Positions 59,023-64,000 of a stretch of DNA of 64,000 nucleotides are shown here, one piece after another (position 1 is the stretch's first letter; each line of letters begins with the position of its first letter). The stretch lies in assembly GCF_900091495.1 (NCBI RefSeq), contig NZ_LT607413.1, forward strand, positions 6,835,001-6,899,000, read 5' to 3'. The position numbers and the translations under genes were made by a program. Source of the DNA: Micromonospora echinospora. GTDB taxonomy: Bacteria > Actinomycetota > Actinomycetes > Mycobacteriales > Micromonosporaceae. The notes below the pieces were generated by a model. That model made no database searches and was not told the origin of the DNA. It worked only from the letters and a program-made list of their open reading frames with translations.

Positions 59023-59056
59023 CCGCCCCGCTCCCGACGCGTGGGGAGCGGGGCGG
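59023..59056. terminator. Bidirectional hairpin between convergent genes
   Basis: Perfect 13 bp arms (CCGCCCCGCTCCC and GGGAGCGGGGCGG) with an 8 nt loop. It lies between the small secreted protein and the convergent protease, 5 nt from the protease stop. Confidence 0.9.
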
Positions 59057-59061
59057 ACCAG

Positions 59062-59928
59062 TCAGGGCAGGGTCACGCCGTACGCGGCGAGGATCTCCAT
59101 GATCGGCTGGTAGTAGGTCGTGCCGCCGGAGGTGCAGTTGCCGCTGCCCCCGGAGAGGATGCCGAGGATCCGCCCGGTGGCCGGGTCGTAGAGCGGACCA
59201 CCACTGTCGCCCGGTTCGGCGCAGACGTTGGTCCGGATCAGACCGGACACCGAGCCCTGGGCGTAGTTCACCGTCTGGTTCAGGGCGAGCACGGTGCCGC
59301 ACCGGACCCCGGTGGTGGAACCGGTGCGGCAGACCCGCTGACCGACGTAGGCGCTGGCGACGCCGTTGATCGGAAGCAGGCCGGGGTAGGTGTAGACCGC
59401 GCTCGGGTGCGGGATCGAGGTGTTGGTGTACCGGACGATGCCGTAGTCGTTGCCCGGGAAGCTGCTGCCGGTACGGCTGCCCAGCACCGTGGTCTGGCCG
59501 CCGTTGGCGTACCACGTGGCGCCGGTGGCGGTGCAGTGTCCGGCGGTGACGAAGTACCAGGTGGTGCCACTGCGGACGTTCGCGCCGAGCGAGCAGCGCC
59601 CGCCGCCTGCGGCGTAGACGGCCTCGCCACCGGCGATCAGGGTGGTCAACCGACCCGGCTCGTGGCGCAGCACGGCACCGGCCCGGGCGGCGGTCGCGCG
59701 CAACGCGGCCACCTCCACGGCGCCGACGGTGTCGTCGACGGTGAGGGTCATCCGCCCGGTGGCCGGGTCGAGGCCCCAGGCCGTGCCGGCGGTGCGCACC
59801 TCGGCCAGGACCTCCGCCGCCCGGGCCGGTTCGACGGCGTCGGGGGCGGCGGGTCGGGCGTGGGCGGCCGCCGGCGCGGCGAGGAGCAGCACCGCCGCGA
59901 GGAGGACGGGGAACGGGGAACGACGCAT
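59062..59928 (-). CDS. Secreted streptogrisin-like serine protease (S1 family) with propeptide
   Basis: 288 aa. A signal peptide (about 1-25) is followed by a propeptide (about 26-105) and a chymotrypsin-fold catalytic domain. The triad is His131 (TAGHC), Asp161 (NDYGIVRY) and Ser242 (GDSGG). Cysteine pairs typical of streptogrisins are present. The propeptide is a short form of the alpha-lytic type. An inverted repeat lies just upstream of its start. Confidence 0.95.
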   Translation of the reverse strand: MRRSPFPVLLAAVLLLAAPAAAHARPAAPDAVEPARAAEVLAEVRTAGTAWGLDPATGRMTLTVDDTVGAVEVAALRATAARAGAVLRHEPGRLTTLIAGGEAVYAAGGGRCSLGANVRSGTTWYFVTAGHCTATGATWYANGGQTTVLGSRTGSSFPGNDYGIVRYTNTSIPHPSAVYTYPGLLPINGVASAYVGQRVCRTGSTTGVRCGTVLALNQTVNYAQGSVSGLIRTNVCAEPGDSGGPLYDPATGRILGILSGGSGNCTSGGTTYYQPIMEILAAYGVTLP

Positions 59929-59942
59929 GCGGACCTCCGCTG

Positions 59943-59964
59943 ATCGATATTGCTAAGTATCGAT
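59943..59964. promoter_or_regulatory. Inverted repeat upstream of the protease gene, candidate operator
   Basis: ATCGATA and TATCGAT, perfect 7 bp arms with an 8 bp A/T-rich spacer, ending 15 nt before the protease ATG. It probably overlaps the promoter or 5' leader. The regulator is unknown. Confidence 0.7.
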
Positions 59965-60116
59965 ACAGCATCCACCCCGTCCCGGCGACATTCAAGCGAC
60001 GGCGGGTGGCGTCCGCCGGGACGGGGCGAGCCGCCGGGCCCGACCCGGTGTCCGGACGGGCTCAGCCCGGCGGCACGCTCAGCGGCACCGGACCGGGCTC
60101 AGCGCACCGGACCGGC

Positions 60117-61274
60117 TCAGCGCAGCGGACGGAAGAACGCGCGGACGTCGGCGACGAAGAGGTCCGGTGCCTCCAGCGCGGCGAAGTGCCCGCCCCGGTC
60201 GAACTCCGACCAGTGCACGATCGTGTGCTGCCGTTCGGCGAGCGCCCGCACGGTCAGGTCACCCGGGAACACGGCGCATCCGGTGGGCACGCCGGAGTTC
60301 GGCGGCTGGGCGCCCCACTGCGCGGACTCCCGGTACAGCCGGACCGACGAGGCGAACGTCCCGGTCAGCCAGTAGAGCGTGACGTTGGTCAGCAGCGTGT
60401 CCCGGTCCACGGCGTCCTCGGGCAGCGCCCGGGACGGGTCGGTGAACTGCTGGAACAGGTCGACGATCCAGGCCAGCAGGGCGACCGGCGAGTCGTGCAT
60501 CCCGTACGCCAGGGTCTGCGGGCGGGTCGACTGCATCGCGGCGTACCCGAAGCGTTCCCCACCGGGGTCGGTCAGCACCGCCAGGCGCTCCCGGTCGGTC
60601 GCGGACCACGTCGCCTGCTCCCCGGGGTCGTCGTCCCAGGAGGGGAAGAAGAACGGGCCGTTGAGGTGGACGCCGACCACCCGGTCCGGGGCGATCCGGC
60701 CCAGCTGGGCGGAGACGAACCCACCGGCGTCACCGCCCTGGACGCCGTAGCGCCGGTAGCCGAGCCGGTCCAGCAGCGCGGCCACCACCTCCGCGTGGTG
60801 CTCGGTGCCGCCGTCGCCCACCCGGCCGGACAGCCCGGAGAAGGCGAACCCGGGCAGCGACGGGACGACCAGATGGAACGCGTCGGCGGGGTCGGCGCCG
60901 TGGGCGCGTGGATCGACCAGCGGGCCGAGCACGTCGAGGAACTCGACGAACGACCCCGGCCAGCCGTGCGACAGCACCAGTGGCAGCGCCGTCGGCTCGG
61001 GCGAACGGACGTGCAGGAAGTGCACCGGCTGCCCGAGGATCGCGGTGGTGAACTGCGGCAGGGCGTTGAGGCGGGTCTCCACCGCACGCCAGTCGTAGCC
61101 GGTGCGCCAGTGGTCGACGAGCCGCCGGAGGTAGTCCACGGGCACCCCGTAGGACCAGCCGACGCCGGTCGGCTCGACGGGCCAGTGGACCTGGGCCAGC
61201 CGTCGACGGAGGTCGTCGAGCTGCTCCTGGGCGACGGAGATGCGGAATGGTCGGACGTCGTGTGCGGTGCTCAT
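60117..61274 (-). CDS. Epoxide hydrolase (EHN-type alpha/beta hydrolase)
   Basis: 385 aa from ATG 61274; the open frame continues upstream without family similarity. The N-terminal EHN segment (about 5-110) is followed by the alpha/beta core with oxyanion motif HGWPGS (103-108), nucleophile Asp182 in QGGDAGG and base His363 in DRGGHFAA. These features identify microsomal-type epoxide hydrolases, which open epoxides to diols. It is divergent from a WYL regulator, 64 nt away, which may control it. A link to the PKS or NRPS product is possible but not shown. Confidence 0.92.
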   Translation of the reverse strand: MSTAHDVRPFRISVAQEQLDDLRRRLAQVHWPVEPTGVGWSYGVPVDYLRRLVDHWRTGYDWRAVETRLNALPQFTTAILGQPVHFLHVRSPEPTALPLVLSHGWPGSFVEFLDVLGPLVDPRAHGADPADAFHLVVPSLPGFAFSGLSGRVGDGGTEHHAEVVAALLDRLGYRRYGVQGGDAGGFVSAQLGRIAPDRVVGVHLNGPFFFPSWDDDPGEQATWSATDRERLAVLTDPGGERFGYAAMQSTRPQTLAYGMHDSPVALLAWIVDLFQQFTDPSRALPEDAVDRDTLLTNVTLYWLTGTFASSVRLYRESAQWGAQPPNSGVPTGCAVFPGDLTVRALAERQHTIVHWSEFDRGGHFAALEAPDLFVADVRAFFRPLR

Positions 61275-61338
61275 GACGCAGGACGCTGCCAGCCGGTGCG
61301 GACAGCTCCGGTCCGCGCCGGCTGGCAGGCTTGGCCGG

Positions 61339-62301
61339 GTGATCGACGGTGCCGGCCGACTCCTCGCCCTGCTCTCCCTGCTCCAGGCCCGACGCGACTG
61401 GTCCGGCACGGAGCTGGCCGCCCGGCTGGGCGTCACCACCCGCACCGTGCGCCGGGACGTCACCCGCCTGCGGGAGCTGGGATATCCGGTGCACGCCGCC
61501 CCGGGCACGGCCGGGTACCGGCTCGGGGCGGGTCGCGCGTTGCCGCCACTGCTGCTCGACGACGAGGAGGCGGTCGCGGTGGCCGTCGGGCTGCGGACCG
61601 CCGCGATCGGCTCGGTGACCGGGATGGAGGAGGCCTCGCTGCGGGCGCTGGGCAAGCTCGAACAGGTGCTGCCGGCCCGGCTGCGTCACCGGGTGGCGGC
61701 GCTGCACCGGACCACGGTGCGGGCCGACAGCGCCGGAGCGGGGGTCGACCCGGCCGCGCTGCTGGCCGTCGCCGAGGCCTGCCACCGCCACGAGCGGTTG
61801 CGCTTCGCCCACACCGGGGCGGACGGGAAGGTGTCGGTACGGTCGGTCGAACCGCAGCGCCTGGTCAGCCACGGCCGGCACTGGTACCTGGTCGCCTGGG
61901 ACGTGGACCGGGACGACTGGCGCTGTTTCCGGCTGGACCGGATGGAGCCCCGGACGCCGACCGGCCCCCGGTTCGCTCCCCGCGCGGACCCGGACGGCGA
62001 CGTGGTGGCGTACCTGAACCAGCGGCTGTCGACGTGGGCCTGGCCGGTGCGGGCCACCGTCGTGCTGGACGAGCCCGCCGCCACGGTCGCCGCGCGCATC
62101 TGGCCGGGCATGGGCGTGGTCGAGGCGGTCGACGCCCACCGCTGCCGGCTGCACGTCGGTGCGGAGAACGCCAACGACCTGGTCTGGATGGTCACCTCGC
62201 TGGGGGTCGGCTTCACGGTGGTCGACGGACCGCCCGACCTCACCACCGCCCTGCGCGCCCACGCGGCGCGGTGCCTGCGCGCGGTCGACCCGGCGTGGTG
62301 A
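61339..62301 (+). CDS. WYL-domain transcriptional regulator (DeoR-type HTH)
   Basis: 320 aa from GTG 61339; a longer frame from 61240 would overlap the divergent epoxide hydrolase gene. The helix-turn-helix is at about 15-50 (TELAARLGVTTRTVRRDV), followed by a winged region and a WYL domain (about 140-220) with VEPQRLVSHGRHWYLVAWD. The C-terminal extension is of the WCX type. Such proteins are widespread actinobacterial regulators. The likely target is the divergent epoxide hydrolase. Confidence 0.92.
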   Translation: MIDGAGRLLALLSLLQARRDWSGTELAARLGVTTRTVRRDVTRLRELGYPVHAAPGTAGYRLGAGRALPPLLLDDEEAVAVAVGLRTAAIGSVTGMEEASLRALGKLEQVLPARLRHRVAALHRTTVRADSAGAGVDPAALLAVAEACHRHERLRFAHTGADGKVSVRSVEPQRLVSHGRHWYLVAWDVDRDDWRCFRLDRMEPRTPTGPRFAPRADPDGDVVAYLNQRLSTWAWPVRATVVLDEPAATVAARIWPGMGVVEAVDAHRCRLHVGAENANDLVWMVTSLGVGFTVVDGPPDLTTALRAHAARCLRAVDPAW

Positions 62302-62447
62302 CCCGCTGTCGGCTCGCCGGACGACACGGTCGCCAGGATGGCGGGGTGTGGCCGGCGCGGCGGTGAACCGCTGACCGCCGGACGGCGACCCCATGCCGTG
62401 GTTGTCGCCCTTGATCTGGGTCCGGGTCGACGTCGCCCGGACCGGCG

Positions 62448-63230
62448 TCATCCGGCGAACGCCGCCAGCCGGGCCCCGACCACCAGGGCGTCGAGGTCCC
62501 GGGTGCCGGACGGCTGGTCGGGCAGCGCGCTGTCCTCCCGGGCCTGCTCCAGCCGGGCGGTCAGCACGTCGAGGTCCCGGTCGAGCGTGGCGCGCGGCAC
62601 GACGTCACCGAGCGCGCCGTGCTCGGCGGCCTGCTTCGCCGCGACCAGGTCGGTCAGGTAGGCCGGGGCCGACTCGACCTCCCACAGGGTCGGCAGGTGG
62701 GTGCGCAGCCGGCCGGCCCGCATCAGGTGGACGCCGGTCAGCAGGGCCCGGAAGGTGTACAGCAGCGGCTTCAGCTCGCCGGTCCGGTCGAACAGCCGTC
62801 GCTGGGTGGCCGCGAACCCACGGTAGTGGTGACCGTGGTGCCGGGTGAGCGCCGCCGGTGCCAGCTCGACCAACGCCGCGTGCGCCGGAGAGGTGTGCAC
62901 CACCAGCGGGGAGAGCAGTTGCTCCAGCACGTAGCCGTTGCGGCGCAGCATCAACCGTACGAACTTGCGCAGGTCGTGGGTGACCAGGTCCAGTTCGACG
63001 CCGTCCCGGTGCCACATCGCGGTCCGGGTCTCCGTCGGCTCGGCCAGACCGATCAGGTCGGCGACCGGCAGCAGATGCACGCCCCGCAAGTCCACGTCGG
63101 AGTCCTGGGACGGGAAACCGTACAGGTGGGCGCCGGAGACGGTGGCGAAGAGCAGCGGGTACGGCTGTTCCCCCACCACGGCCGCCAGGTCCACGCCGGT
63201 GGGCAGTCCGGCGTCGGCCAGCCCGGTCAC
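62448..63230 (-). CDS. Predicted nucleotidyltransferase (PF10127/RlaP-like), copy 1
   Basis: 260 aa from GTG overlapping the stop of the upstream paralogue (GTGA). GAHLYGFPSQDSDVDLRGV (about residues 33-51) is the pol-beta-type nucleotidyltransferase core, with the two Asp of SDVDLRG as metal ligands; a third Asp in VELDLVTHDLRKF is typical. Proteins of this family are often found beside RNA ligases or repair systems, but no ligase lies in this window. Biological role unknown. Confidence 0.85.
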   Translation of the reverse strand: MTGLADAGLPTGVDLAAVVGEQPYPLLFATVSGAHLYGFPSQDSDVDLRGVHLLPVADLIGLAEPTETRTAMWHRDGVELDLVTHDLRKFVRLMLRRNGYVLEQLLSPLVVHTSPAHAALVELAPAALTRHHGHHYRGFAATQRRLFDRTGELKPLLYTFRALLTGVHLMRAGRLRTHLPTLWEVESAPAYLTDLVAAKQAAEHGALGDVVPRATLDRDLDVLTARLEQAREDSALPDQPSGTRDLDALVVGARLAAFAG

Positions 63231-63925
63231 GCGAGCCCCCGTACGGACCGGCGGCGCACCGAGACCAGCCACCGGTCCACCCGGTCGGTGTCGGGCTCGA
63301 CCGGCAGCGGGCTGTGCTCCAGCCCGGCGACCAGCCGGTCGGTGAGCAGCTCCCGCCAGCGCATGACCTCGTCCCAGGGCAGCTCCCCCGCCTTGAGCGC
63401 CAGCAGGCGGTCCCGGTCGTCCCCCACGTCGAGCACCAGCTCTCCGGTCCGCACCAGGTGCCCGCCGGCGGTCAGCAGTCGGATCAGGTGCATGACGTGC
63501 CGCCACACGGGTGCGCCCGACCGCTCGATGCCCCGTTCCGCCTTGGCGAACTGGGCGGTGGCGTAGCGCAGGTAGGTGTCGGCGACCCGGCGGGACAGGA
63601 ACGCCGGGGTGAGGTCACGTAGTTCCGCGCCGAGCGGGGTGCAGGTCTCCACCAGGGGCGAGTGCAGGACCTCCAGGACGTTCGGGTTGGCGGCCAGCCC
63701 GAGGACGCAGACCCGCTCGACCTCCCAGCGGAGCTGCTCCGGCAGCGGTCCCTCGTGGTGCGTCGCCGGCTTGGTCAGCGGCCAGAATGCCGCCGCCGGC
63801 AGCGCGTACACGCCCCGCCGGTCGGTGTCCGAGCCGGTGGTGGCCAGACCGAAGGCACGGGAGCCCACGACCACCTGGAGGATCGTGTGCTCGTCGACGA
63901 GCCGGTCGGTCGACCCGGCGGTCAT
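63227..63925 (-). CDS. Predicted nucleotidyltransferase (PF10127/RlaP-like), copy 2
   Basis: 232 aa. GSRAFGLATTGSDTDRRGVY (about 21-40) is the nucleotidyltransferase core, with SDTDRRG metal ligands. The rest is a helical domain shared with the downstream paralogue, but sequences are clearly diverged, so this is an old duplication or heteromeric pair. It is coupled to the next gene by a 4 nt overlap. No gene start is visible in the last 75 bases of the window. Confidence 0.85.
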   Translation of the reverse strand: MTAGSTDRLVDEHTILQVVVGSRAFGLATTGSDTDRRGVYALPAAAFWPLTKPATHHEGPLPEQLRWEVERVCVLGLAANPNVLEVLHSPLVETCTPLGAELRDLTPAFLSRRVADTYLRYATAQFAKAERGIERSGAPVWRHVMHLIRLLTAGGHLVRTGELVLDVGDDRDRLLALKAGELPWDEVMRWRELLTDRLVAGLEHSPLPVEPDTDRVDRWLVSVRRRSVRGLA

Positions 63926-64000
63926 CGGGCACCGTCCGGGCCGTGGCCACCGGACGGGGCGGCAGGTTGGGGCGACACGCCGATGATCATCTCAGAGGTC

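Overview
The window is very GC-rich (about 70-75% by eye), with GTG/TTG starts, tightly overlapping operons, large modular PKS and NRPS genes and actinobacterial accessory genes. This points to a filamentous actinomycete. A short palindromic GGGGTCCCCTG-type repeat inside two PKS genes is compatible with Micromonosporaceae, but that genus-level guess is weak.

Bases 1-32227, minus strand, read right to left: a cis-AT modular type I PKS operon. PksA (loading ACP-KS-AT-AT-DH-ER-KR-ACP) is followed by PksB (KS-AT-DH-ER-KR-ACP), PksC (KS-AT only), a beta-branching cassette (ECH2-like, HMG synthase, ECH1, ECH2, donor ACP), PksD (KS-[AT lost]-ACP-KS-AT-KR-ACP) and PksE (KS-AT-DH..., running off the left edge). 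The HMG-synthase cassette would add a carbon branch at a beta-keto position. PksC has an AT but no ACP, and the first PksD module has an ACP but no AT.

Bases 32228-36313: a divergent promoter region, then a plus-strand operon of tryptophan 2,3-dioxygenase, kynureninase and a SAM methyltransferase. This set resembles the route to (methylated, hydroxylated) anthranilate in actinomycin/sibiromycin-type clusters. It may supply an aromatic acid for the N-terminal loading ACP of PksA. A convergent alpha/beta hydrolase could be the missing formylkynurenine formamidase, but this is unproven.

Bases 37351-42802: regulators and membrane proteins: PadR with a perfect operator palindrome over its start plus a membrane partner, a DoxX remnant, a membrane protein/TetR pair, a secreted protein, and SulP with MerR.

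Bases 42946-58271: a second assembly line on the plus strand: NRPS C-A-T-C-A-T, PKS KS-AT-psiKR-ACP, luciferase-like monooxygenase, stand-alone C, and A-T, closed by a strong hairpin terminator. Several domains are visibly degenerate: the last T of the NRPS has Ala for the phosphopantetheine Ser, the KR lacks its catalytic residues, and the final A domain has lost its adenylation motifs. No thioesterase is visible.

Bases 58338-63925: apparently ordinary genes: two tiny secreted SH3-like proteins, a streptogrisin-type protease, an epoxide hydrolase, a WYL regulator and two paralogous nucleotidyltransferases.

The most unusual feature is the PKS operon. It combines a two-ECH2 beta-branching set (one copy with both expected catalytic residues replaced), a complementary KS-AT / KS-ACP pair, an AT-deletion scar occupied by a palindromic repeat, and an exact tandem AT duplication.
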